Positions 56,542 to 64,000 of a DNA stretch of 64,000 nucleotides are shown one piece after another. Origin of the DNA: Castellaniella sp. (GTDB lineage Bacteria > Pseudomonadota > Gammaproteobacteria > Burkholderiales > Burkholderiaceae_B); contig NZ_SCQN01000046.1 in the NCBI RefSeq assembly GCF_004321985.1, positions 310,001 to 374,000 on the forward strand. The letters run 5' to 3'. A model generated the notes under the pieces. It saw only the letters and a program-made list of their open reading frames with translations, did not search any database and had not been told where the DNA came from. The position numbers and the translations under genes are program-made. Position 1 is the stretch's first letter; each line of letters begins with the position of its first letter.

Positions 56542-57761
56542 TTGCCGCTTCCGCACACGCGCTCGCGGCGGGTGATCCACTGGATCGATGCGCGAGACGG
56601 CAAGATCGATATGTATGGCAAGTTGCCCTCACCGATCGCCGTACTGACGCTGGATCAGGATCCGGCCACCGGCAAGCTCGCACTGGTCAAATACCATAAC
56701 GTGGATACCTCGTCGGTCAACGGCTTGTGGATCACATGCGGCGCCAGCCTCTCGCCCTGGGGTACGCATCTGTCGTCAGAGGAATACGAGCCGGACGCTT
56801 TCGCTGACCGTGCCAGGAACCACATGGATGCCTACAGTCTGCATCTGTACGGTGACGCGGCGACGGCCAACCCATATCACTAATCCGGGCGCTGGTGGAT
56901 GACGGCATCAGACCCGCCGATATCATGGATGTGAAGTTGGTGGACCCCTCTGATGCGCGCTACAGCCGGATCGTCGCCAATGACAAGACCGAGTGGGTCA
57001 GAATCATGCCGGGAATGGATCAGGCTGCCGCGTTTCTTGAAACCCACCGCTACGCCGCGTACGCAGGTGCCAGTATGGGCTTTACCAAGATGGAGGGCAC
57101 CACTGTCAACATTCGTGACAAGGTGGCTTACTCTGCCTTGCAGAACATTCAGTCCTCGATGGTGGTCGGGCATGCGGCCAATGTCCCGGGTAATGGCATT
57201 CCCGTACCCAGGCCGCTGATTGCTGGCGGCGTGATGGCGCTGAATCTCAAGGGTGGCCTGAAGGACACTTCGGGCGCAGCTATCGACAGCGAGTGGATGC
57301 CCGCTGATGTGGCGCCGCTGCTGTTGGGTGAGGATCTGTTGGACGCAGGGGGCAAAGCGCTCAAGGGGGACATGATGGGCAATACTGCAAACCTCGACAA
57401 GGTAGCCAACCCCGACAACCTGAAGTTCTCCGAAAGGATGAGGACCTTGTTCATAGGGGAGGACTCCAGCCAGCACGTCAACAACTTCCTGTGGGCCTAC
57501 AACGTTGACTCTGGGCAGCTCGCGCGCTTGATGTCGATCCCTGCGGGGGGTGAGTCCACCGGCCTGCACGCGGTGGACGAAGTCAACGGCTGGACCTACA
57601 TCATGAGCAACTTCCAGCACGCCGGCGACTGGGGCAGCATTCACCAGCAGGTGCGGGGGATACTGGATCCGCTGGTGCGCGCGAATTACAAGGATAAGTC
57701 TGGCGCCGCAGTGGGCTACCTCACGTCTACGCCCAGCCAGTTCGCGCTGCGTAAAACCTAG
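56542..57761 (+). pseudogene. PhoX-family alkaline phosphatase, truncated and frameshifted
   Basis: First part: HWIDARDGKIDMYGKLPSPI, then NGLWITCGASLSPWGTHLSS and EEYEPDAF, diagnostic of PhoX (DUF839), ending ATANPYH and a stop at 56883. The protein resumes in another frame from about 56884 (IRALVDDGIRPADIMDVK) to 57761, including IGEDSSQHVNNFLWAY. Signal peptide and N-terminus are missing, and a segment between the two parts is deleted. Not expected to be functional. Confidence 0.88.
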
Positions 57762-57865
57762 TTGCCCTGGTTCCCTGCGGGTTTCGTTACAGATGCAAGT
57801 GCAGGCCCGCCAAATCGCCATGCTATTGTGAAGTCGCGGCCTTCGCAGTCAGAAAGGAGAGCAGG

Positions 57866-58189
57866 ATGAAAATTGCACATCAGCTTGCTGTAGTGGCGGT
57901 CATGGGACTGTCGGCGACACTGCTGGGCGGTTGCTCGGTTGCGAGCCACCAGGAGACCATGGGTCAGTACGTCGATGGTTCGGTGATCACCACCAGGGTC
58001 AAGGCAAAGATGGTGGACGAGCTAGGGGCCGCCGATGCCGCCAACATCAGCGTGAAGACCATCCAGGGCGGCGTCGTGCAGTTGTCGGGCTTCGCGAAGA
58101 CCCAGAAAGAGCGGACGCGGGCCGGTGAAGTGGCGCGATCCGTTTCGGGCGTGACGGAAGTGCACAACAACCTGGTGGTCGTCCCATAG
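57866..58189 (+). CDS. BON-domain lipoprotein (OsmY-like)
   Basis: 107 aa. Lipobox LLGGC at residues 20-24 after a signal peptide, then a single BON domain (VDGSVITTRVKAKMVDE ... ISVKTIQGGVVQLSGFA ... VTEVHNNLVV). AAAGGAGA precedes the ATG. BON proteins protect envelopes under osmotic stress; lipid attachment places it in the periplasm. Confidence 0.9.
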   Translation: MKIAHQLAVVAVMGLSATLLGGCSVASHQETMGQYVDGSVITTRVKAKMVDELGAADAANISVKTIQGGVVQLSGFAKTQKERTRAGEVARSVSGVTEVHNNLVVVP

Positions 58190-58283
58190 GCGTAGTGTCT
58201 TCAGGCGGGGATGCGCCAGCGTTCACCAGCGGGCGGTGCGCCCCTCCACACTGTCAGGGTTACGGCAGGACTGGGCTTGGTCC

Positions 58284-58805
58284 TTACTGAACGACCTTCG
58301 TCTTCAGGATGTCGGCCACGCCGGGAAAGTGGCTCAGAGCCGCCGGCGGCAGTTTTGCGTCGGTGTCGGCGTAGGGCGGCTGGGCCGGGTCTGCCGACCC
58401 GACGATGATGCGTCCTACCATTCCGGCGTGTTCGTGCGGGATGCAGAAGTAGTCGTACACCCCTTGCACCCGGAATGTCATTGCGAACGATTCACCGGGC
58501 ATCAGGTAGTCCGAGTTCCAGCTGTCCGCCCCCTGCGGAATGCGCAGCGGTTTGCCGTTCTTGGGGTGATAGGCCGTGGTGGTGTGCACGTTGCCCGTGT
58601 CCTTGTTGATCCAGCGAACGGTCTGCCCAGGCTGGATCAGCAGGCCGCGGGGCCGGAACCAGACCTCGGACCCGTTGGCCGTTCCCGATAGCGCGATCTC
58701 GACCTCGTCGGCGGCGGCTGCCTTGCGCAGCAATGCCGCCGAAACCAGAAGGCCGCCCCCGGCCGACAACAGCAGCCGCCGGCGAGGGTTGTGGGCAAAG
58801 GCCAT
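58284..58805 (-). CDS. Plastocyanin/azurin-like cupredoxin, exported
   Basis: 173 aa. The arginine-rich signal NPRRRLLLSAGGGLLVSAALL (read in parts; Tat-like) is followed by a cupredoxin fold with the type-1 copper ligands: His in GNVHTTTAYHP, then Cys, His and Met in FCIPHEHAGMVG. Expected to be a periplasmic copper electron carrier or chaperone. Its ATG overlaps the stop of the DUF5602 gene (TAATG), so the two are coupled. Confidence 0.9.
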   Translation of the reverse strand: MAFAHNPRRRLLLSAGGGLLVSAALLRKAAAADEVEIALSGTANGSEVWFRPRGLLIQPGQTVRWINKDTGNVHTTTAYHPKNGKPLRIPQGADSWNSDYLMPGESFAMTFRVQGVYDYFCIPHEHAGMVGRIIVGSADPAQPPYADTDAKLPPAALSHFPGVADILKTKVVQ

Positions 58806-59239
58806 TATTTTGCGACTCGGCTTTCCTGGCTCGCCGGAATGTTCCACAGGACGATGTGGATGTGCGGCTCCGCCACGCCTGGATGCCCCGCGTTGTACAC
58901 GATATCCACGTGATCGACCTTGCCGGCGGGCGTTTTCAGGTCATGCAGGTTCATGTCCGGCTTCATCATCGAAATCGGGATCATGTAGGTGGTGTTTACC
59001 AGCTTGCCCTTGTGGTCGTAGCCCAGGAAGGGGCCGGCGGGAAGCGTGGCGGGGTCGACGAAAAGCTGCCCCATGCCGGGGATGAAATCCGGCAGCTTGA
59101 CCAGTGAGCTGACCGCCTTGTACGGCGCGGCTGGTGGCGCTTTCATGACGGAATGTTGTGCAGCGATTGCGCTGGTGGAGCCCAGCGAGAAGACCAGTGC
59201 AATGCTGGCAGCGGTTGCGGTGGCGAGGGAACGGATCAT
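58805..59239 (-). CDS. DUF5602 (TTHB210-like) secreted protein
   Basis: 144 aa with a signal peptide (ATATAASIALVFSLGSTSA). The C-terminal block KVDHVDIVYNAGHPGVAEPH with HIHIVLW resembles DUF5602/TTHB210. Several histidines (His in VDHVD, GHPG, PHIHIV) could bind metal. Function unknown. First gene of a two-gene unit with the cupredoxin. Confidence 0.78.
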   Translation of the reverse strand: MIRSLATATAASIALVFSLGSTSAIAAQHSVMKAPPAAPYKAVSSLVKLPDFIPGMGQLFVDPATLPAGPFLGYDHKGKLVNTTYMIPISMMKPDMNLHDLKTPAGKVDHVDIVYNAGHPGVAEPHIHIVLWNIPASQESRVAK

Positions 59240-59324
59240 GGCATGCTCCTATGAGTGGATAGGGGTGTGGAAGAACCTTCGACTGCCACCATTGGATGCT
59301 GCTGCCGGGTCACGCGTTTCACTG

Positions 59325-60554
59325 TTACACGGATTCTGGGGTCCCAGCCATTCGGCTTCCCTCCGCGGGGGAGTCCAGGTTCAACGGCACCACATGGTTT
59401 TGTCCGTCGATGTGTGCCAGGTGGCGCCGGGAGACGGCCAGGACCGTCGCGCCCATCAGCACGGCGACGGCCCCCACCCAGTACGGCACGTGATCGTTGA
59501 TGGTTTCGCCCAGGTATCCCGCCAGCCAGGGCGCGACCGCGCCGCCGCTGAAGCGTACGAAGCTGTAGGCGGCGGACGCCACGCCGCGTTCCACGGGCGC
59601 CGCATGCATGACGGTTTCGGTGACCAGGGTATTGTTGATGCCCAGGAACAGCCCCGCGACGACTACGCCGGCCACCAGGACTGCGCGGTGATCCGTCCAG
59701 ATGGCCATGGCGACCAGCACCAGCGCGAAACCGGTCAGTGCGCCCAACGCGGACGGGATGGTGCCGAAGGCGGCTTGCAGGCGCGGCGCCAAGAAGACCG
59801 AAGCGAAGGCCAGCGCCAGGCCCCAGCCGAAAAAGGTCAGCCCGACTCCCTGTGCCGTCATGTTCATCGGAAACGGTGTATACGCCAGCAGGGTGAAGAA
59901 TCCGAAGTTGTAGAGCAGAGCTGTGATGGCCACCGCCAGCAGCCCGGGGTGCTTGAGCGCGCGGAACGGGTCGCGCAGAGAGCTGGGGTGAGGCCGGGTC
60001 GCTGCCTTTGGCAGCAGGAAGACGGTGACCAGCAGCGCGAGGGCCATGAGCACTGACACGCCGAAGAACGGTCCGCGCCATGAGATGGATCCCAGTACCC
60101 CACCGATCAGCGGACCCGCCGCGATCCCGACACCCAGCGCGGCTTCGTAGAAAATGATGGCGTCGCGCACGGAGCCCTGAGAGGCGCTGACGATCGCGGT
60201 CAGTGCCGTGGCGACGAACAGCGCATTGCCCAGGCCCCAGACGGCGCGGTAGCCGACGATGGCGCTGATCGAGTTGGACATCCCGGCGGCGCCTGCGCCC
60301 ACGATGATGATGAGCAGTCCCAGCAGCAGCGTGAGTTTGACGCCCAGGCGGCTGGAGACCACGCTGGTGATCAGCATGGCGAAGCCCATCACCAGCATGT
60401 AGCTGGTGAACAGCAGCGATGTCTGGGATGGAGTCGCCCCCAGAGAATCAGCGATGGGTTTCAGGATGGGATCCACCAGTCCGATGCCCATGAAGGCGAT
60501 GACACAGGCGAAGGCCACGGCCAGCACGGCCTTGGGTTGTTGCAGCAATTTCAT
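59325..60554 (-). CDS. MFS efflux transporter
   Basis: 409 aa, 12 hydrophobic helices, and the family motif A segment SRLGVKLTLLLGLL between helices 2 and 3. It begins MKLLQQPKAVLAVAFACVIAFMGIG (read in parts). Coupled to and controlled by the upstream MarR gene (ATGA overlap), the usual arrangement for drug or aromatic-acid exporters. Substrate unknown. Confidence 0.9.
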   Translation of the reverse strand: MKLLQQPKAVLAVAFACVIAFMGIGLVDPILKPIADSLGATPSQTSLLFTSYMLVMGFAMLITSVVSSRLGVKLTLLLGLLIIIVGAGAAGMSNSISAIVGYRAVWGLGNALFVATALTAIVSASQGSVRDAIIFYEAALGVGIAAGPLIGGVLGSISWRGPFFGVSVLMALALLVTVFLLPKAATRPHPSSLRDPFRALKHPGLLAVAITALLYNFGFFTLLAYTPFPMNMTAQGVGLTFFGWGLALAFASVFLAPRLQAAFGTIPSALGALTGFALVLVAMAIWTDHRAVLVAGVVVAGLFLGINNTLVTETVMHAAPVERGVASAAYSFVRFSGGAVAPWLAGYLGETINDHVPYWVGAVAVLMGATVLAVSRRHLAHIDGQNHVVPLNLDSPAEGSRMAGTPESV

Positions 60555-61021
60555 GATCTTGGGTGTTCCTGTTGAGGAGGTGTCTGGCGGTAGGCGGCAT
60601 CCAGCAAGCTTGTGAGCGCCTTCTGGGCGCCCCGCAGGCGCTGCCGGTCAGCGGCTGTCAGTCTCTGGATCAGCGATTCGATGATGTCGGCGCGGGCCCG
60701 CCGGATATCAGCCAGGGCTTGCCCGCCTTCGTCGGTGAGCGAGATCCAGGCCGCTCGTGCGTCGTCCGGGTCCGGGGTACGAGCGACGAGGCCTTGGTCC
60801 TGCAGGCGCCGGACCAGGCTGGTCATGGTGGGCTGGCTACAGTGCTGGGCGCGGGCCAGGTCGCTGACGCGCGTAGCCTGCATTTCGTCGATCTGGGACA
60901 GGACGCGTGCCTGTGCGACTGGCAGCGTCCAGACGGTGTGGCGCGTGACCCAACGGTTGAGCCGGGCGACAACGTCCAGCAGTTCGGCGCCTGCGGACGC
61001 TGATTCCAGGGAAGTTGGCAT
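60551..61021 (-). CDS. MarR-family transcriptional regulator
   Basis: 156 aa winged-helix repressor: VSDLARAQHCSQPTMTSLVRRL (read in parts) is the recognition helix region, and DPDDARAAWISLTDEGG the wing. A perfect inverted repeat lies 36-54 bases before its start. Its stop overlaps the MFS start as ATGA, so it autoregulates the pair. Confidence 0.92.
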   Translation of the reverse strand: MPTSLESASAGAELLDVVARLNRWVTRHTVWTLPVAQARVLSQIDEMQATRVSDLARAQHCSQPTMTSLVRRLQDQGLVARTPDPDDARAAWISLTDEGGQALADIRRARADIIESLIQRLTAADRQRLRGAQKALTSLLDAAYRQTPPQQEHPRS

Positions 61022-61056
61022 AAGGGGATATAGGGCGGACCAGGAGGTCCGTCAAT

Positions 61057-61075
61057 TACATAGATTGCCTATGTA
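61057..61075. promoter_or_regulatory. MarR operator of the marR-MFS unit
   Basis: TACATAG-ATTGC-CTATGTA, a perfect 7-base inverted repeat with a 5-base spacer, upstream of the MarR start. AT-rich and within the expected promoter region on the minus strand. Probable site of autorepression. Confidence 0.65.
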
Positions 61076-61084
61076 TTTTAACAG

Positions 61085-61112
61085 CAAGCACCGATTTTTC
61101 AATCGGCGCTTG
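61085..61112 (-). terminator. Terminator hairpin after the Liv-type binding-protein gene
   Basis: CAAGCACCGATT at 61085-61096 pairs with AATCGGCGCTTG at 61101-61112 across a 4-base loop. On the minus strand it lies 5 bases after the stop at 61118 and is followed by CTGTTAAAATA, a weak T tail. It separates the pobA-side genes from marR. Confidence 0.65.
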
Positions 61113-61117
61113 TAGTC

Positions 61118-62281
61118 TTATGCCTTGCCGGGATCCTTGATGGCTTCGACCTTGTCGAATTCGACGTTCTTGAGGACCCCGTCTACCTTTTCCACACGCC
61201 GGATGTAGACGTTCTGGATGATGTCACGCGTCTTCGGGTCGATCTCTACGGGCCCACGCGGGCTCATCCACTTGAGCCCCTTGACGGCCTCCATGAGCGC
61301 TTCGCCGCTGGCATTGCCCCCCGTTTTTTCGAGGGCCTGATAGATCAGGTGCATGCCGTCGTAGCCGCCAACCGACCAGAAGTTCGGGCGCTCGCCGGGG
61401 TAGGCCTTCGTGTATGCCTGCACAAACTGATGGTTTTCGGGCGAGTCGTGCGCATCGGAGTAGTGGAAGGACGTGATGAGCCCCAGTGCTGCGTCGCCGA
61501 TGGCGTCGATCACGTCTTCGCTGTCGATGTCCCCAGTGGCGATCAGCTTGATGCCGGCCTTGTCCAGCCCACGTTCTTTGTAGGCCTTGATGGCGGCCAC
61601 GCCCTGTTCACCCGCCGGGACGAACAGGAAGACGGCATCTGGATGCAGGTCCTTTGCCTTTTGCAGGAAGGGTGCGAAGTCCGGGTTCTGCGTCGGTGTG
61701 CGGACAGAGCCGACCATCTTGCCGCCGGCTGCTGTGAAGGTCTTCACGAACTGTGATTCGGCATCATGACCCGGGCCGTAGTCGGCTGAAATACTGTAGA
61801 CCGTCCGGATACCGTTGTTGGCCGCCCAGCTTGCGATCGGCGCGGTGACCTGGGGGAGCGTCATGGACGTGCGCACGATGTACGGCGACTGGCTGGTGAT
61901 GGATGAGGTTGCTGCATTCATCACCACCATGGCAGTTTTGGTTTCCGTGGCCAGTGGCGCTACCGCGAACGCTGACGGCGTCATGCCAAAGCCGCCCAGA
62001 ACGTCGACCTTGTCCTGAATCAGCAGGTTCTGTGCCTGACGCTTGCTGACCGCCGGTGCGATGCCGGTGTCGTCCTTGATGATGAGTTTGATCGTGCGGC
62101 CGGCGACCGTGTCGCCGTGCTGCTGCATGTACAGCCGTGCGCCGTTTTCGAGCTGATGCCCGTGGGCGGCGAAAGGACCGGACATGGGCAGGACCATGCC
62201 GATCTTCAGGTCCTGGGCGGCCGCCGTGCCGATGGCCGCCAGGCCGATGCAGGTGGCAACGAGTGTCTTCAGGATATTCAT
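61118..62281 (-). CDS. Branched-chain/aromatic-type ABC transporter substrate-binding protein
   Basis: 387 aa LivJ-like receptor: signal peptide MNILKTLVATCIGLAAIGTAAA (read in parts), then LKIGMVLPMSGPFAAHG and LGGFGMTPSAFAVAPLA. It directly follows pobA on the same strand (31 bases), suggesting a role in 4-hydroxybenzoate or related aromatic-acid uptake. No permease or ATPase is in view; they may be beyond the window. Confidence 0.9.
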   Translation of the reverse strand: MNILKTLVATCIGLAAIGTAAAQDLKIGMVLPMSGPFAAHGHQLENGARLYMQQHGDTVAGRTIKLIIKDDTGIAPAVSKRQAQNLLIQDKVDVLGGFGMTPSAFAVAPLATETKTAMVVMNAATSSITSQSPYIVRTSMTLPQVTAPIASWAANNGIRTVYSISADYGPGHDAESQFVKTFTAAGGKMVGSVRTPTQNPDFAPFLQKAKDLHPDAVFLFVPAGEQGVAAIKAYKERGLDKAGIKLIATGDIDSEDVIDAIGDAALGLITSFHYSDAHDSPENHQFVQAYTKAYPGERPNFWSVGGYDGMHLIYQALEKTGGNASGEALMEAVKGLKWMSPRGPVEIDPKTRDIIQNVYIRRVEKVDGVLKNVEFDKVEAIKDPGKA

Positions 62282-62312
62282 GTGTCTCCTCCGTGGAATT
62301 GAATGGGCGTGG

Positions 62313-63485
62313 TCAGTGATCCAGACCGCAGAAGTTTTCAGCGATGGCCGTCTGTGCGGCCTTTGAACCCCGGGTGTATTCCAGCTCGGCGAGCTGGATC
62401 TGGCGCTCGAATGGCTGGTCTGAGAGCTTGTGCATCAGCGTGGTCATCCACCACGAGAAGCGCACGGCCTTCCAGATGCGGCCCAGCGCGCGGTCTGAAT
62501 ACTGTTCGATTGCGTCTGGGTGGCCACCACTGTAGTGTGCGTGCAGGGTGTGGGCCAGTTCCTGTGCGTCGCCGATGGCCAGGTTCAGCCCCTTGGCGCC
62601 AGTAGGCGGCACGATGTGTGCTGCGTCGCCGACCAGGAACAGGCGGCCGAAGCGCATGGGTGTGCAGACATAGCTGTGCAGCGGCGTGATGCTCATCTCC
62701 AGCGCCGGACCCGTCTGCAGGTTTGCGGCCAGATCGCGCGGCAGCCTGCGTTCGTATTCCACCCAGAAACGGTCGGCGCTCCATTGGCGGATGTCTTCGT
62801 TCTTCGGTACCTGGAGGTAATAACGGCTACGGGTGCGCGAGCGCAGGCTGCACATCAGAAAGCCCTCTGGATGGTTGATCCAGGAGACTTCCTCGGAAAC
62901 CGGTGTGACGTCGGCCAGGATTCCCAGCCAGCCAAAGGGAAACGCGGTCTCGAATTCCTGCTTGCGTTCAGCGGGAATGGACTGCCGCGACACACCGTGG
63001 AAGCCGTCGCAGCCGGCGATGAAATCGCACTCGATGCGGTGTTCCTGGCCGTCCTTGTGGTAGCTGACCCAGGGCCTTTCACTGTCGAAGTCGTGCGGCT
63101 GAACGTCTTCGGCCTCGTAGTGGGTGATGCCACCCGAGGCCTGGCGCGCCTGCATCAGGTCGCGGGTCACACGCGTCTGGCCGTAGACCAGGGCGTGTTT
63201 GCCGACCATCCCGAAGTCGATATGGCAGCGTTCTTCGCCCCAGCGCAGGTTGAAGCCGTTCATGTGCAGGCCCTCACGCTCGGGCTTGTCGCCCACCCCC
63301 GCTTCCTTCAGGGCCTGGACCGTCGGGGTTTCGAGGACGCCGGCGCGGATTCGCCCCAGGACGTAGTCCGGGTCGCGGCGCTCCAGGATGATGTTGTCGA
63401 TACCGCATTTTTGCAGCAGTTGACCCAGTACCAGGCCGGCGGGGCCGGCGCCGATGATCACCACCTGGGTTCGTTCAGTAGGCAT
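62313..63485 (-). CDS. pobA: 4-hydroxybenzoate 3-monooxygenase
   Basis: FAD/NADPH hydroxylase giving protocatechuate (EC 1.14.13.2), 390 aa. VIIGAGPAGLVLGQLLQKCGID at the N-terminus (read in parts), RIRAGVLETPTVQ, GCDGFHGVSRQSIP, and GDAAHIVPPTGAKGLNLAIGD. Lies downstream of a LigB-type dioxygenase gene on the same strand, so protocatechuate is probably cleaved by the 4,5-meta route. Confidence 0.95.
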   Translation of the reverse strand: MPTERTQVVIIGAGPAGLVLGQLLQKCGIDNIILERRDPDYVLGRIRAGVLETPTVQALKEAGVGDKPEREGLHMNGFNLRWGEERCHIDFGMVGKHALVYGQTRVTRDLMQARQASGGITHYEAEDVQPHDFDSERPWVSYHKDGQEHRIECDFIAGCDGFHGVSRQSIPAERKQEFETAFPFGWLGILADVTPVSEEVSWINHPEGFLMCSLRSRTRSRYYLQVPKNEDIRQWSADRFWVEYERRLPRDLAANLQTGPALEMSITPLHSYVCTPMRFGRLFLVGDAAHIVPPTGAKGLNLAIGDAQELAHTLHAHYSGGHPDAIEQYSDRALGRIWKAVRFSWWMTTLMHKLSDQPFERQIQLAELEYTRGSKAAQTAIAENFCGLDH

Positions 63486-63542
63486 TCGATTTGTCTCCAG
63501 TATCGTCTTTGATTGTCGTGGCGGGCGGGGTCGGCGCCGCCC

Positions 63543-64000
63543 TCAGGGTTCTTCGAAAGTGATCAGTCCCATCCCGGTCGTCATGGGCGCGTAGTAGTGC
63601 TTGTGGACGCGGCGCGGGTTGGGCGACAGCGCCCCGCGCATGGTGAGCCACATGATGAGTTCGATACCCTCGGCGCCCGCCTGTTCCATGAGCTGCTGAT
63701 GGGTGAGTTGCGTCAGGCTTACGGGGTCGTGTTCGATCTGTTCCAGGAAGTTCCGGTCGAAGTCCTGGCTCATGGCGCCGAAGCGTGGTCCCTGGAGCTG
63801 GTGCGACATGCCACCGGTGCCGATCACGACCACGCGCAGGTCGCGCGGGTCCGACTCCACTGCTTTGCGGATGGCCTGCCCCAGACGGTAGCAGCGCCGG
63901 GCGGTGGGCAGCGGGTGCAGCAGCACGTTGACCGCCAGTGGTACCGCCGCCACTGGCCAATCCGGTTCGGGGTCGAAGCAAAGATGCATGGGCACCAGGA
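63543..64000 (-). CDS. Extradiol ring-cleavage dioxygenase LigB family (protocatechuate 4,5-dioxygenase beta type), C-terminal part
   Basis: The last 152 codons of a gene whose start is beyond base 64000. The visible part contains VVVIGTGGMSHQLQGPRFG with the conserved His, FLEQIEHDP, and the end RRVHKHYYAPMTTGMGLITF, typical of LigB-family proteins. With pobA 57 bases downstream it probably cleaves protocatechuate; gallate dioxygenase is the main alternative. Confidence 0.85.
   Translation of the reverse strand, partial: LVPMHLCFDPEPDWPVAAVPLAVNVLLHPLPTARRCYRLGQAIRKAVESDPRDLRVVVIGTGGMSHQLQGPRFGAMSQDFDRNFLEQIEHDPVSLTQLTHQQLMEQAGAEGIELIMWLTMRGALSPNPRRVHKHYYAPMTTGMGLITFEEP

Overview
The window is high-GC, densely packed chromosomal DNA from a betaproteobacterium, most likely Burkholderiales and probably Alcaligenaceae. 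This rests on protein style and gene company: MltA, a RibB with a degenerate second domain next to ribH-nusB-thiL-pgpA, three-subunit PntAB, CIRCE-controlled groESL, a high-potential iron-sulfur protein, and a 4-hydroxybenzoate/protocatechuate 4,5-cleavage locus. No rRNA, tRNA or CRISPR array was recognised. Many genes are translationally coupled by 1-8 base overlaps.

Layout. 1-12.5 kb: housekeeping and sensing genes (gph, rpe, mltA, a UbiH-type hydroxylase, dsbC, a Liv-type binding protein, a PAS-GGDEF-EAL protein, a chemoreceptor, galE, HiPIP, thiopurine methyltransferase). 12.6-17.8 kb: a complete 4-hydroxyproline catabolic locus in two converging operons (deaminase and semialdehyde dehydrogenase on +; D-hydroxyproline dehydrogenase, epimerase and a GntR regulator on -), whose last genes share one CTAG for both stop codons. 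17.9-24.9 kb: a YcgR-like flagellar brake, pntA-pntAb-pntB, an AsmA protein and a MOSC_N-only protein. 25-33.9 kb: rsmD-coaD, ftsY, the ribB-ribH-nusB-thiL-pgpA-pncC run, dgkA-pyrF, and a serine/threonine dehydratase relative. 34-36.1 kb: groES-groL with sigma70 promoter, CIRCE operator and terminator.

36.15-43.15 kb is an accessory island of about 7 kb inserted just upstream of the groES promoter. It is bracketed by inverted, internally repeated ends that look like IS21-type termini. It carries one giant gene (1971 aa): transglutaminase-like region, DUF4011, split SF1 helicase, Vsr/MTES_1575-type nuclease and DUF3320, an architecture linked to anti-phage defence (Hhe-like). Remnants of an IS30-family and an IS3-family transposase lie beside it. 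This is the most interesting part of the window.

43.3-53.6 kb: pirin, an acetate/succinyl-CoA CoA-transferase, a decapitated methyltransferase, then an IclR-headed operon (DapA-family lyase, nitrate/sulfonate-type ABC importer, SDR, D-tartrate dehydratase) that I read as uptake and catabolism of D-tartrate or a related acid. 53.6-57.8 kb is a decay zone: an IS3-family end, an ftsH paralogue with a frameshift and a large internal deletion, and a phoX phosphatase with truncation, deletion and frameshift, around an intact MarR-GNAT fusion and a nucleoside deoxyribosyltransferase. 57.9-64 kb: a BON lipoprotein, a DUF5602-cupredoxin pair, a MarR-MFS efflux pair with its operator, a Liv-type binding protein, pobA, and the start-truncated end of a LigB-type ring-cleavage dioxygenase.
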